NCBI RefSeq assembly: GCF_001429025.1
Contig: NZ_LMHT01000011.1
Span: forward strand, 269,209-333,208
Direction: 5' to 3'
Source of the DNA: Phenylobacterium sp. Root700
Lineage (GTDB): Bacteria; Pseudomonadota; Alphaproteobacteria; Caulobacterales; Caulobacteraceae
DNA: 64,000 bases
Every line of letters starts with the position of its first letter. Positions within the stretch are counted from its first letter, which is position 1. This document shows, in pieces, positions 17,681 to 27,260 of this stretch. The notes under the pieces are model-generated. The model was not told the origin of the DNA. It made no database searches and was given only the letters and a program-made list of their open reading frames with translations. A program made the position numbers and the translations under genes.

Positions 17681-17884
17681 GTGAACGACCAGGACCCCAG
17701 GCCGCGCAAGCCGATCCCGCTCCTGCTTTGGGCGTTGATCGGATTCGTGCTGGTGTTCGGCTTCATAGTCCTGATGCGTGCGCTCAACCCGCCGTCCGCC
17801 GGCATCGGACCGGCCTCGCCGATCATCGCCGTGCCGACCAATCCCACGCCGGCGCCGCTGCCGGACGTGAAGCCGAGGCCCTAG
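17681..17884 (+). CDS. Second short single-TM proline-rich protein
   Basis: A 67-residue protein with GTG start 3 nt after the preceding stop, which implies translational coupling. Residues 1-11 are basic and proline-containing (DQDPRPRKPIP), 12-32 form a transmembrane helix (LLLWALIGFVLVFGFIVLM), and the tail is Pro-rich (PSAGIGP, then PTNPTPAPLPDVKPRP). Its tail motif (PLPDVKPRP) resembles the neighbour (PIPDVPTIP). Function is unknown. Confidence 0.7.
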   Translation: MNDQDPRPRKPIPLLLWALIGFVLVFGFIVLMRALNPPSAGIGPASPIIAVPTNPTPAPLPDVKPRP

Positions 17885-17951
17885 GCGGTAACTCAATCGA
17901 GAGCCTTTTGCGGCAACCTGACCGAGCAGCCTTCGCTGTTTGTGGGACCCG

Positions 17952-18698
17952 ATGGCCAGAGTTCTGACCTTGCTCGACCAGGTGCGGCTTCGGATCGCGC
18001 CGCTTTCGCGGGCGGCGCCGATCGCGGTCGGCTCGCAGCGCGGCATGATGAGCCTGAGCTTTGACGACTTCCCAATCAGCGCCTGGACGGAGGGCGGCCG
18101 GGTCATGGCCGACCACGGAGTGCACGCAACCTACTACGTGTCCGGCAGCCTGTGTGGCCAGGTCCACGACGACATGCGGCAGTTCGAGGTCGCCCATCTG
18201 CAGGCCGTGGCGGAGGCCGGGCATGAGATCGGCTGCCATACCTTTGATCACATCAGCGCGCTGAAGGCGCGGGCCGCCGAGTTCCACGCCTCGATCGACC
18301 GTAACGCCCATTGGGTGGCCGAGCGCCTGGACGGCTACGCCATGGAGACCTTCGCCTATCCGTTCGGCGACTGGTCCATCGGCACGAAGCGTTCGGTCGC
18401 CAAGCGGTTCAAGTGCGCGCGCGGCGTCCTCCGTGGCGTCAACAACGGCAAGGTCGACCGCGCGGGCCTGGTGTCCATCGGCCTCGAGAGCAAGAGCTTG
18501 GCCACTTTCGACATGGAGGCCGTCGCCGTCAAGGCGGCCGCCCAAGGCGCCTGGCTGGTGCTCTATGGCCACGACGTCGGCGATCGGTCTTCGCCCTACG
18601 GCTGCAGCCCCAAGCAGTTGGAGCGGATGATCCTGGCGGCCAAGGCGGCCGGCCTCGACATCCTGCCGGTCAAGGACGCCCTGGCGCGGATCCATTAG
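17952..18698 (+). CDS. Polysaccharide deacetylase family (NodB-like) protein
   Basis: A 248-residue metal-dependent carbohydrate de-N-acetylase. NodB motifs are visible: motif 1 SLSFDDFP (catalytic Asp and metal Asp, about 37-44), motif 2 HEIGCHTFDHI (HxxxH-type metal histidines, about 93-103) and motif 3 AYPFGDW (about 135-141); a C-terminal YGHDVG supplies the late histidine. There is no signal peptide, so it is likely cytoplasmic or acts on a lipid-linked intermediate. ATG 17952 is preferred to the TTG at 17940. Possible link to surface glycan modification is inference. Confidence 0.88.
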   Translation: MARVLTLLDQVRLRIAPLSRAAPIAVGSQRGMMSLSFDDFPISAWTEGGRVMADHGVHATYYVSGSLCGQVHDDMRQFEVAHLQAVAEAGHEIGCHTFDHISALKARAAEFHASIDRNAHWVAERLDGYAMETFAYPFGDWSIGTKRSVAKRFKCARGVLRGVNNGKVDRAGLVSIGLESKSLATFDMEAVAVKAAAQGAWLVLYGHDVGDRSSPYGCSPKQLERMILAAKAAGLDILPVKDALARIH

Positions 18699-18723
18699 GG
18701 CGCTCAGCGATGCAAACGCCTGG

Positions 18724-18936
18724 TCAGGACGCCTTTGCGAAGGCGAGGGCGGCGACGCGGCAGGCCGAGGCCAGGGCGCGATCGGCCCGGCCCTCGTCGA
18801 TCTGGGCGATCAGGCCCGCGAGGCTGACGCCCCGGACCAGGGCCATCTCGTCCAGGACCGCCCAGAACTCGGGTTCCAGCGCCATCGAGGTGGCGTGGCC
18901 GGAGAGCAGGATCGAACGTTTGCGCAGCCGTGGCAT
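18724..18936 (-). CDS. Ribbon-helix-helix domain protein (RHH_4 type)
   Basis: A 70-residue protein: KRSILLSGHATSMALEPEFW supplies the beta strand and first helix, and SLAGLIAQIDEGRADRALAS the second. It fits the short RHH_4 DNA-binding family found in alphaproteobacteria; the targets are unknown. ATG 18936 is the family start; the longer in-frame codon at 18996 adds arginine-rich sequence. It is convergent with the deacetylase gene and divergent from coq4, with a palindromic site between its start and coq4. Confidence 0.75.
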   Translation of the reverse strand: MPRLRKRSILLSGHATSMALEPEFWAVLDEMALVRGVSLAGLIAQIDEGRADRALASACRVAALAFAKAS

Positions 18937-19000
18937 GACCGCCCTTGTGGCCCAGGCGCCACGTCGCGGCCAAGTGTTCAATTCGCGCCTTGCCAAAAGA

Positions 19001-19014
19001 TGACGCTGGCGTCA
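19001..19014. promoter_or_regulatory. Palindromic operator-like site upstream of coq4
   Basis: TGACGC-TG-GCGTCA is a perfect 6+6 palindrome with a 2-nt centre and flanking A/T tracts (AAAAGA / ACTTTC). It resembles TetR-family operators. It lies 39 nt before the coq4 start and 65 nt beyond the start of the divergent RHH gene, so it may control one or both. Confidence 0.4.
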
Positions 19015-19052
19015 CTTTCAATCCGAACGTTGTTTGCTTGAGGCTGCCCCCC

Positions 19053-19841
19053 ATGGCCATGACCGCTGACGCCCTTGACGCCCCGATCCGTCGCCAAGCC
19101 GGCCCCGCCGCGGGGCCGACGCCCTTGGCCAAGCCGAAGCTCCACTGGGGCGCGGCGCTGAAGGCGCTGCAGCGTCTGCTGAACGACAAAGAAGACACCG
19201 GCCAGGTGTTCGAGATCATGCGGGCCCTGAACGGGACCGCCACCGCCGACGGCTATCAGCGCCTGCTGACCACCGTGCAGGGCGGTCGCATCGCCTATGA
19301 GCGCGAGGAACTGGCGGTTCGGCTGATGGACGACGCCTGGCTCGACTCCTTCAAGGACGGCAGCGTCGGCGCGATCTATCGCGACTTCGTGCGCGCCGAG
19401 CAGCTCTCCGCCGAGGGCCTGGCCGAGATCAGCCGCATCGACGGCAATGATATCGACATCCAGCATCCCTACGCCTGGTTCGGCCGCCGGACGCGCGACA
19501 TTCACGACATCTGGCACATCCTGTCCGGCTATCACCGCGACGGCCTGGGCGAGTCCTGCCTGGTGGCGTTCTCCTACGCCCAGACCAAGGGCCTGGGCTG
19601 GGCGCTGATCGCGGTCGGCGCGACCCTGCGCTCGCGCGGCGGCGAGCATCCCTACGCCAAGGCGATCTGGCAGGGCTATAGGCGCGGCAAGGCCGCCGCG
19701 TGGCTGCTGGGTGAAGACTACGACCGGCTGCTGAACGAGCCGCTGGAGGTCGCCCGCAAGCGGCTCGGCATCAGCCCGCCGACGCTCTACGACGCCATTC
19801 CGCCCGAGGCGCGCGACAGCGCCGTTCCCAGCAAGATGTAA
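19053..19841 (+). CDS. Coq4 family ubiquinone-biosynthesis protein
   Basis: A 262-residue protein of the Coq4 family, which in ubiquinone synthesis acts on C1 of the head-group precursor and organises the enzyme complex. The metal-binding HDxxHx11E motif is intact: HDIWHILSGYHRDGLGE at about residues 150-166. Flanking helices (LLNDKEDTGQVFEIMRAL; WALIAVGATLRSRGG) fit the family. ATG 19053 is the first methionine after the upstream non-coding region. Many alphaproteobacteria carry such Coq4-like proteins outside ubi operons, so its exact step is uncertain. Confidence 0.85.
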   Translation: MAMTADALDAPIRRQAGPAAGPTPLAKPKLHWGAALKALQRLLNDKEDTGQVFEIMRALNGTATADGYQRLLTTVQGGRIAYEREELAVRLMDDAWLDSFKDGSVGAIYRDFVRAEQLSAEGLAEISRIDGNDIDIQHPYAWFGRRTRDIHDIWHILSGYHRDGLGESCLVAFSYAQTKGLGWALIAVGATLRSRGGEHPYAKAIWQGYRRGKAAAWLLGEDYDRLLNEPLEVARKRLGISPPTLYDAIPPEARDSAVPSKM

Positions 19842-19955
19842 CAAACTTCGTGCGCTGATCCGGGGGGACGGCGCGCGGATGGCGCGGATGCGCCAGGCGG
19901 GTGGGGGAGTGTCGAGCCTCCTCCACCCATCGCCATTCCTTCAGATCCTGGGCTC

Positions 19956-20138
19956 TCAGGCCTCGGGTTCGCGCTTGGCGCCGTCGAGGGCGCGGCGCGC
20001 CTTGTCCGCCTGCGCCTTGGCGGCGGCCTTTTCGCTCTTGGCGCGGCCGAACTTCACGCGGTTCTCCTGGGCCTGATCTCGGGCCCCCAGACGATCCTTG
20101 ATCTTGCGGGCCTTGTTGAGGTTCACGACGTTGCTCAT
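19956..20138 (-). CDS. DUF4169 family protein
   Basis: A 60-residue, highly charged helical protein (SNVVNLNKARKIKDRLGARD, then VKFGRAKSEKAAAKAQADKA). The opening NVVNLNKARK and the KFGR-KxEK pattern identify the small DUF4169 family common in alphaproteobacteria. Function is unknown. It is convergent with coq4; between them lies an imperfect stem (GTGGGGGAG / CTCCTCCAC at about 19902-19928). Confidence 0.85.
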   Translation of the reverse strand: MSNVVNLNKARKIKDRLGARDQAQENRVKFGRAKSEKAAAKAQADKARRALDGAKREPEA

Positions 20139-20223
20139 GGCCCCGTTCTTACCGCGAGCGGTATCTGAAGGTCGACGGCGAACAACCTAGCCGGGTTGGG
20201 CTTTTCTCGACATCTCCATAGGA

Positions 20224-21957
20224 ATGGCGCACGCAGACAGCACTCAGGTCGGGGGGAAAGCCTTGGCGATAGAGCTGCTTAGAAGGTTGCGGAACAGCGT
20301 TCGTGGCTGGCCCAATCTGGCTCTGCCCGCCTTGGTCGTGGCCATAGGCCTGATCACCACCTGCGCTGGCGGATACCTGATCGAGCAGGGGCGGCTGGCG
20401 CGCGAGCAGCTGAGGTTCGACGCCGTCGTCGATGAGGCCAACGACGCGGTCGCTGGGCGCCTGGACACCTACATCGCCGTGCTGCGGGCCGGGGCAGGCC
20501 TGTTCGCCGCCAGCCAGGATGTGAACCGTTCGGAGTTCCGGGCCTTCGCCGAGCGGGTGGAGCTGACCCGCCGCTATCCCGGCATTGAGGGGATCGGCTT
20601 TTCGATCCGCATCCCGCCGGGCCAGGCTCCGCGGCTGATCGCCCGCATGCGCGCCGAGGGCATGCCCGACTTCGACTTGCCGCCTAGCGAGGGCGAGACG
20701 CACGCGATCATCTATCTGGAACCCGCGGACCTGCGGAACGCCGTCGCCCCCAGTTTCAACATGCACGCGTCCCCAGTGCGTCGCGAAGCCATGGACAGGG
20801 CACGCGACACCGGCGCGCCGGCGCTGTCGGGCAAGGTGGAGTTGATCAACGCGGTCGATCGCGACCAGGCGGGGTTCCTGCTCTACGAGCCGGTCTATGA
20901 AGGCGGGGACGTGCCGGAAAGCGTGTCCGAGCGCCGCAGCCGGCTGCTGGGCTTCGTCTATGCGCCGTTCCGCGCGGGCGACCTGCTGAGCAGCGTGTTG
21001 GCGTCCGCCCGGCCGGCCGGGTTCGATTATGCGGTCTATGACGGCCGCCCGAGCGCCGCGACCCTGCTCTATCGGTCGACGGCCCCCGTGGCCGGCGAGG
21101 ACGGCCTGTCGGCGACCCGCAAGCTGAATATCACCGGCCGGACATGGACCATTATCTATCGGGGACGACCGGACGACGCGCGGGCCTCGGAGGCCGGCCT
21201 GACCTTAGAGTTCATGGCGACAGGGGCTCTGGTCAGCCTGCTGATCGGCCTCGCCACCTGGCGGCAGGTGCGCGCCCGCGTCGCCGCCGAGCGCGAGATC
21301 GTCGCCCGGATCGCCGCCGAGGCGCGGCAGAAGCTGCTGCTGGACGAGTTGAACCACCGGGTGAAGAACACGCTCGCCACCGTGCAGTCGATCGCCGCCC
21401 AAAGCCTGCGCCATGGAACCGATGTCGGCAGCGTGCGCGAGAGCTTCGAGGCTCGGCTGATCGCCCTGTCCCAGGCCCATAACCTGCTGACCCGCGACAA
21501 CTGGCGCGGCGCGAGCCTGGCCGAATTGGCGAGGAGCGAGCTTGCGCCCTATGGCGGGGCCGAAGGCGAGCGGGTTTCGATCACCGGCGAGGAGGTCTGG
21601 CTGGCGCCCAACACCGCCGTGGCGCTGGGCATGGCGTTCCACGAACTGGCCACCAACGCCGTGAAGTACGGCGCGCTCTGCGGCCCGGACGGGCGGGTCG
21701 AGGTGGGCTGGAAGGTCACGCCCGCCGGGCAGGACCGCCAACTGCGGATCGTCTGGCGCGAGGAGGGCGGACCGCCGGTCAAATCCCCGACCCGGCGCGG
21801 GTTCGGATCGCGGGTCATCGTCGGCGGCCTGGCCCATCAGCTGGACGGCGTGGTCGACCTGTCGTTCCCGCCGACCGGGGCGGTCTGCACCATCGTCTTT
21901 CGGCTGCCGCCTTCCGGGGTGGAGGAGGAGATGCTGCGATTAGGTTCGGCGGCTTGA
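20224..21957 (+). CDS. CHASE-domain HWE-family sensor histidine kinase
   Basis: A 577-residue membrane kinase. Residues 31-53 are TM1, about 70-300 a periplasmic CHASE sensor domain (RYPGIEGIGFSIRIPPGQ, then FLLYEPVYEGG), about 325-345 TM2, and about 360-570 an HWE-type kinase: LLLDELNHRVKNTLATVQ with phospho-accepting His near 378, HELATNAVKYGAL as the N box, and GFGSRVIVGGLA as the G box. HWE kinases often feed the PhyR-EcfG general stress pathway or single-domain regulators. No response regulator is adjacent, so its partner is unknown. The signal for CHASE domains is usually a small molecule. Confidence 0.92.
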   Translation: MAHADSTQVGGKALAIELLRRLRNSVRGWPNLALPALVVAIGLITTCAGGYLIEQGRLAREQLRFDAVVDEANDAVAGRLDTYIAVLRAGAGLFAASQDVNRSEFRAFAERVELTRRYPGIEGIGFSIRIPPGQAPRLIARMRAEGMPDFDLPPSEGETHAIIYLEPADLRNAVAPSFNMHASPVRREAMDRARDTGAPALSGKVELINAVDRDQAGFLLYEPVYEGGDVPESVSERRSRLLGFVYAPFRAGDLLSSVLASARPAGFDYAVYDGRPSAATLLYRSTAPVAGEDGLSATRKLNITGRTWTIIYRGRPDDARASEAGLTLEFMATGALVSLLIGLATWRQVRARVAAEREIVARIAAEARQKLLLDELNHRVKNTLATVQSIAAQSLRHGTDVGSVRESFEARLIALSQAHNLLTRDNWRGASLAELARSELAPYGGAEGERVSITGEEVWLAPNTAVALGMAFHELATNAVKYGALCGPDGRVEVGWKVTPAGQDRQLRIVWREEGGPPVKSPTRRGFGSRVIVGGLAHQLDGVVDLSFPPTGAVCTIVFRLPPSGVEEEMLRLGSAA

Positions 21958-22010
21958 AACCCAATCGCCTGCGAGCCGTTTCCTTGCGACCCCGAAAAGG
22001 AGACGACACC

Positions 22011-22241
22011 ATGCATCCCGGCATTCGTGAACATATGGAAGTCATCGGCTCGGACGGCGGCCACGTCGGCCGCGTGGACCACGTGATTGGCGAAGACATC
22101 GAACTGGCCAAGCTCGACCTTGGCGGCGGCCTCAAGCATCACCTGATCCCGGCGAGCTGGGTCGATGACGTGGCCAACGAGAAGGTCCGCCTCAACCTCA
22201 CCAAGGACGCCGCCAAGGCGGCCTGGCGCGAGAAACACTAG
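22011..22241 (+). CDS. DUF2171 family protein
   Basis: A 76-residue cytoplasmic protein that is one DUF2171 (PRC-barrel-like) domain: REHMEVIGSDGGHVGRVDHV, then HHLIPASWVDDV and LTKDAAKAAWREKH. Family members are common in stress-related loci, function unknown. AAAAGGAGAC gives a good Shine-Dalgarno for ATG 22011; the longer frame from 21954 overlaps the kinase stop. A bidirectional terminator follows. Confidence 0.9.
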   Translation: MHPGIREHMEVIGSDGGHVGRVDHVIGEDIELAKLDLGGGLKHHLIPASWVDDVANEKVRLNLTKDAAKAAWREKH

Positions 22242-22251
22242 GCCAAACCAA

Positions 22252-22279
22252 AAACGGCCCGGAGCGATCCGGGCCGTTT
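22252..22279. terminator. Bidirectional intrinsic terminator
   Basis: A 12-bp perfect stem (AAACGGCCCGGA / TCCGGGCCGTTT) with a GCGA loop. A T-rich run follows on the plus strand, and T-rich sequence also follows on the minus strand. It separates the convergent DUF2171 and pyrE genes. Confidence 0.85.
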
Positions 22280-22280
22280 G

Positions 22281-22808
22281 TTATCGGGGCTTCAGGTCGG
22301 CCAGGGTCAGGGCCGCGAAGACCGGGATGTCGAGGCCTTCGATGGCTGGCGGTCGGTCCGCCCGCCAGACCGCGCAGACCACGGCCACGGTGATCGCGCC
22401 GACCTCGTCCAGGCGGGCCTTGGCGTCGCGGACGGCGCCGCCGGTGGAGATGACGTCCTCGATGATCGCCACGTGCTTGCCGCGCAGGTCGCCGCCCTCG
22501 ACGGCCAGGCAGGTGCCGTAGGTCTTGGCCTCCTTGCGCACGAAGGCGGCAGGCCGTCCGTTGAACAGCGACATGGCCGTGGCGATCGGCACGCCGCCGA
22601 GTTCGACGCCGGCCAGCACCTCGACCTCGTCGGGCACCAGCAGGACCATGGCCTTGGCGACCCGCGCGAGCAGGCGCGGGTCGGCCTCGAACCGGTACTT
22701 GTCGAAGTACTCGGTGGCTTGAGCGCCGGAGCGGAGGCGGAAGCTGCCGGTCAGGCGCGCGGCCGCGTCGATATCGGCTGCGAGCTGGGCCCGGGCTTCC
22801 GCGCTCAC
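22281..22808 (-). CDS. pyrE: Orotate phosphoribosyltransferase
   Basis: A 175-residue enzyme of pyrimidine synthesis that joins orotate to PRPP to give OMP. The PRPP-binding loop is VAIIEDVISTGGAV (about 112-125), the catalytic-loop region FVRKEAKTYGT is present, and the N-terminal LRSGAQATEYFDKY is typical. It uses a GTG start at 22808, one base after the stop of the aminotransferase gene, so the two are translationally coupled in an operon. A strong terminator lies immediately after its stop. Confidence 0.95.
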   Translation of the reverse strand: MSAEARAQLAADIDAAARLTGSFRLRSGAQATEYFDKYRFEADPRLLARVAKAMVLLVPDEVEVLAGVELGGVPIATAMSLFNGRPAAFVRKEAKTYGTCLAVEGGDLRGKHVAIIEDVISTGGAVRDAKARLDEVGAITVAVVCAVWRADRPPAIEGLDIPVFAALTLADLKPR

Positions 22809-22809
22809 C

Positions 22810-24562
<1,753 letters not shown>

Positions 24563-24593
24563 CCCTTTGTCCCTGATCGGCGACGGGAGGTTC

Positions 24594-25319
24594 ATGGGCC
24601 GCATCTTCCGCTTCATCTACGAAATGGACGCCAAGGCTTGGCGCTCGGTGCTCGTATCGTTCGTGCTGTTCGGCGGCGTAGGCGTCGTCTTCCTATTCGG
24701 CGCGCAGGTCCTGGGCTTCAACGGCGAGGCGACGGTCGAGCGTTGGCTGGGCCTGGCCTCCGACGGTCCCTGGGCCCTGCCGGTGGCGGTGACGGCCTTC
24801 GCGGCCCTGGCCTTTGTGGGCGTACCGCAGTTCGTGCTGATCGCCGCGGCGGTGGTGGCGTTCGGGGCCTGGACCGGCTTCGCCTATAGCTGGATTGGCA
24901 CCATGGTCTCCTCGCTGGTCGGCTTCTATCTGGGCCGGGCGGCCGGGGCGCGGGCGCTGAAGACGCTGTCGGGCGAGAGCATGCAGCGGTTCATGGACCT
25001 GGTGGGCCGCAACGGTTTCCTGGCCAGCCTGATCGTGCGGCTGGTGCCCTCGGCGCCGTTCATCGTCGTCAACATGGCGGCGGGCGTCACCCCGATGCGG
25101 ATGCGCGATTTCGCGGCCGGCACTGCCCTCGGGATCATTCCGAAGATCGTGCTCACCGCCTTTGCGGGCAACTCCATCGTCCAGGTGCTGAAGGGGGAGG
25201 GCGGCAGCCACATCGTGTGGCTGGTGGTCATCGTCGCGGTCTGGATCGCCATCGGCTGGTTTGCGCGCAATTGGCTCAAGTCCCGGGAAGACGCGATCAG
25301 CGGTCCCAGGAAGGATTGA
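24594..25319 (+). CDS. TVP38/TMEM64 (VTT domain) membrane protein
   Basis: A 241-residue integral membrane protein of the DedA-like VTT superfamily, whose members are linked to lipid scrambling and membrane homeostasis. Several helices are visible (SVLVSFVLFGGVGVVFLFG; LVVIVAVWIAIGWF) and the core motif RLVPSAPFIVVNMAAGVTPM, followed by FAAGTALGIIPKI, is characteristic. ATG 24594 follows GGGAGG and removes an upstream frame that overlaps the VOC gene. Likely co-transcribed with that gene and so perhaps stress-regulated. Confidence 0.88.
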   Translation: MGRIFRFIYEMDAKAWRSVLVSFVLFGGVGVVFLFGAQVLGFNGEATVERWLGLASDGPWALPVAVTAFAALAFVGVPQFVLIAAAVVAFGAWTGFAYSWIGTMVSSLVGFYLGRAAGARALKTLSGESMQRFMDLVGRNGFLASLIVRLVPSAPFIVVNMAAGVTPMRMRDFAAGTALGIIPKIVLTAFAGNSIVQVLKGEGGSHIVWLVVIVAVWIAIGWFARNWLKSREDAISGPRKD

Positions 25320-25434
25320 CGCCGCCTCTGGCCTATTCCTCGCCGCGAGGAAGGTTCTTGCGTGGAGGGGCCGATAACGTGGTTTTCGCGCAATAGTCTT
25401 GCGGCTCGACCCCTGTTTGGGTACACACGCCGTC

Positions 25435-25500
25435 ATGCGCACGCAGTCGACCAACCTGCTTCTTCTCGACCTGGGGCTTAGCCGCCCCTGGGCCCGTTAG
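25435..25500 (+). CDS. leuA leader peptide
   Basis: A 21-residue peptide starting MRTQSTN and containing LLLLDLGL, then SRPWAR and a TAG stop. Six leucines in eight residues ahead of leuA is the signature of ribosome-mediated attenuation: scarcity of charged Leu-tRNA stalls the ribosome in the leucine run and changes the downstream fold. It lies 84 nt before leuA. No strong Shine-Dalgarno is seen, as is common for leaders that may be leaderless or weakly initiated. Confidence 0.85.
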   Translation: MRTQSTNLLLLDLGLSRPWAR

Positions 25501-25554
25501 GCTGCGCGACTTCGCGGCCGGGCGCTCAGGGGATATCACCCGTCGCCCGCCCCT
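25473..25554 (+). promoter_or_regulatory. leuA transcription attenuator
   Basis: Four mutually exclusive segments can be seen: 1 GGGGC (25473-25477), 2 GCCCCTG (25484-25490), 3 CAGGGG (25527-25532) and 4 CCCCT (25550-25554). Pairing 1:2 within the leader-peptide codons, 2:3 as antiterminator, and 3:4 as terminator (supported by an inner CGGGCG / CGCCCG stem at about 25519-25549) reproduces the classical design. The T-run after segment 4 is weak. Confidence 0.65.
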
Positions 25555-25584
25555 ATAGAATGACCCGCGAAGAGAGTTCGCAAA

Positions 25585-27162
25585 ATGACCACCGCTCCCA
25601 ACGACACCGCTCGCGATTCGCGTGATCGCGTCATTGTATTCGACACCACCATGCGCGATGGCGAGCAGTCGCCTGGCGCCTCCATGTCTCTGGACGAGAA
25701 GCTGGAACTGGCGAAGATCCTCGAGGATATGCGGGTCGACGTCATCGAGGCCGGCTTCCCGATCGCCTCGAACGGCGACTTCGAGGCCGTCCGCGAAATT
25801 TCGAAGATCGTCACCGAGAGCACGATCTGTGGCCTGGCCCGCGCCGGCATGGTGGACATCGAGCGCTGCGCCGAGGCGATCCGCCCGGCCAAGCGCGGCC
25901 GCATCCACACCTTCCTGTCGACCAGCCCCAGCCACCGCGATCACATCCTGAAGGCCAGCCAGGAAGACATCCTGGAGATGATCACCAAGTCGGTGACCCA
26001 CGCGCGCAACCTGTGCGACGACATCGAATGGTCGGCCCAGGACGCCACGCGCACCGAGCAGGACTTCCTGCGTCGCTGCGTCGAGGCCGCGATCAAGGCC
26101 GGCGCCAAGACCGTGAACATCCCCGACACGGTCGGCTATTCCTATCCCAGCGAATACGCCGACATCTTCCGCGACATCATCGAGAACGTCCCCGGCGCGG
26201 ACGAGATCATCCTGTCGACCCACTGCCACAACGACCTGGGGCTGGCCGTGGCCAACAGCCTGGCTGGCGTGCAGGGCGGGGCGCGGCAGATCGAAGTCGC
26301 CGTCAACGGCATCGGCGAGCGGGCCGGCAATGCGGCGCTGGAAGAGGTCGTCATGGCCCTGAAGGTGCGCGGCGACGCTCTGCCTTACTATACGGGCGTC
26401 GAGACCCAGCACATCACCCGCGCCAGCCGCTACGTCTCGGCCATCACCGGCTTCCCGGTGCAGTTCAACAAGGCGATCGTCGGCAAGAACGCCTTCGCCC
26501 ACGAGAGCGGCATCCACCAGGACGGGATGCTGAAGGACCGCGGCACCTACGAGATCATGAGCCCCGAGACCGTGGGGCAGGGCGCTTCCAACCTGGTCAT
26601 GGGCAAGCATGCCGGCCGGGCGGGCTTCCGCGAGAAGCTGAAGGAACTGGGCTACGAGCTGGGCCAGAACGCCCTGAACGAAGCCTTCCAGCGCTTCAAG
26701 GATCTGGCCGACAAGAAGAAGCACGTCTTCGACGACGACATCGTGGCCCTGGTCGACGACGCCCTGGCCTCGGGCGCCGACCGCATCCAGGTCAAGCATC
26801 TGCGCGTGATCGCCGGCACCGACGGCCCGCAGGAAGCCACCCTGACCGTGTCGGTCGACGGCGACGAGCGTTCGGCCACCGCCACCGGCGACGGCCCGGT
26901 CGACGCGGTGTTCAACGCCATCCACGAGGTGGTGCCGCACACCGCCATGCTGCGTCTGTTCCAGGTGCATGCGGTGACCGAGGGCACCGACGCCCAGGCC
27001 CAGGTCTCGGTTCGTCTGGAGGAGGATGGCCGGATCGCCACCGGCCAGGCCGCCGACACCGACACCCTGACCGCCTCGGCCAAGGCCTATGTGAACGCGC
27101 TCAACAATCTCTTCGCCCGCAAAGAGAAGACCGCCCCCGAGGCGATCGCCAGCGGCTTCTAA
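25585..27162 (+). CDS. leuA: 2-isopropylmalate synthase
   Basis: The committed enzyme of leucine synthesis, condensing acetyl-CoA with 2-oxoisovalerate. The 525-residue protein has the TIM-barrel catalytic domain (about 10-290) with [14 protein letters not shown], the metal-binding [13 protein letters not shown] and [13 protein letters not shown], followed by the C-terminal LeuA regulatory domain (about 400-520) that mediates leucine feedback. ATG 25585 gives the family start. It is preceded by a leader peptide and attenuator, so it is regulated both by transcription attenuation and by product binding. A hairpin lies between it and the exporter gene. Confidence 0.97.
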   Translation: MTTAPNDTARDSRDRVIVFDTTMRDGEQSPGASMSLDEKLELAKILEDMRVDVIEAGFPIASNGDFEAVREISKIVTESTICGLARAGMVDIERCAEAIRPAKRGRIHTFLSTSPSHRDHILKASQEDILEMITKSVTHARNLCDDIEWSAQDATRTEQDFLRRCVEAAIKAGAKTVNIPDTVGYSYPSEYADIFRDIIENVPGADEIILSTHCHNDLGLAVANSLAGVQGGARQIEVAVNGIGERAGNAALEEVVMALKVRGDALPYYTGVETQHITRASRYVSAITGFPVQFNKAIVGKNAFAHESGIHQDGMLKDRGTYEIMSPETVGQGASNLVMGKHAGRAGFREKLKELGYELGQNALNEAFQRFKDLADKKKHVFDDDIVALVDDALASGADRIQVKHLRVIAGTDGPQEATLTVSVDGDERSATATGDGPVDAVFNAIHEVVPHTAMLRLFQVHAVTEGTDAQAQVSVRLEEDGRIATGQAADTDTLTASAKAYVNALNNLFARKEKTAPEAIASGF

Positions 27163-27206
27163 GCGTCCCCGCGCAGGCGGGATTTCAAGGCAATCTCTTC
27201 GCGCCA

Positions 27207-27230
27207 CGGAGGTTCAAGACTGAACCTCCG
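27207..27230. terminator. Perfect hairpin after leuA
   Basis: CGGAGGTTCA-agac-TGAACCTCCG, a 10-bp perfect stem with a 4-nt loop, 45 nt after the leuA stop and 30 nt before the EamA gene. No T-tract follows, so it may limit read-through weakly or protect the leuA mRNA 3' end. Confidence 0.5.
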
Positions 27231-27260
27231 ACCGCGTGCGCGTGAGCGGGACCAAAAGAC

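Noticed and set aside
25333..27207. A 624-residue open frame antisense to leuA
   Set aside because: Same cause, third-position GC bias. It also runs through the leuA leader, and no domain is visible.
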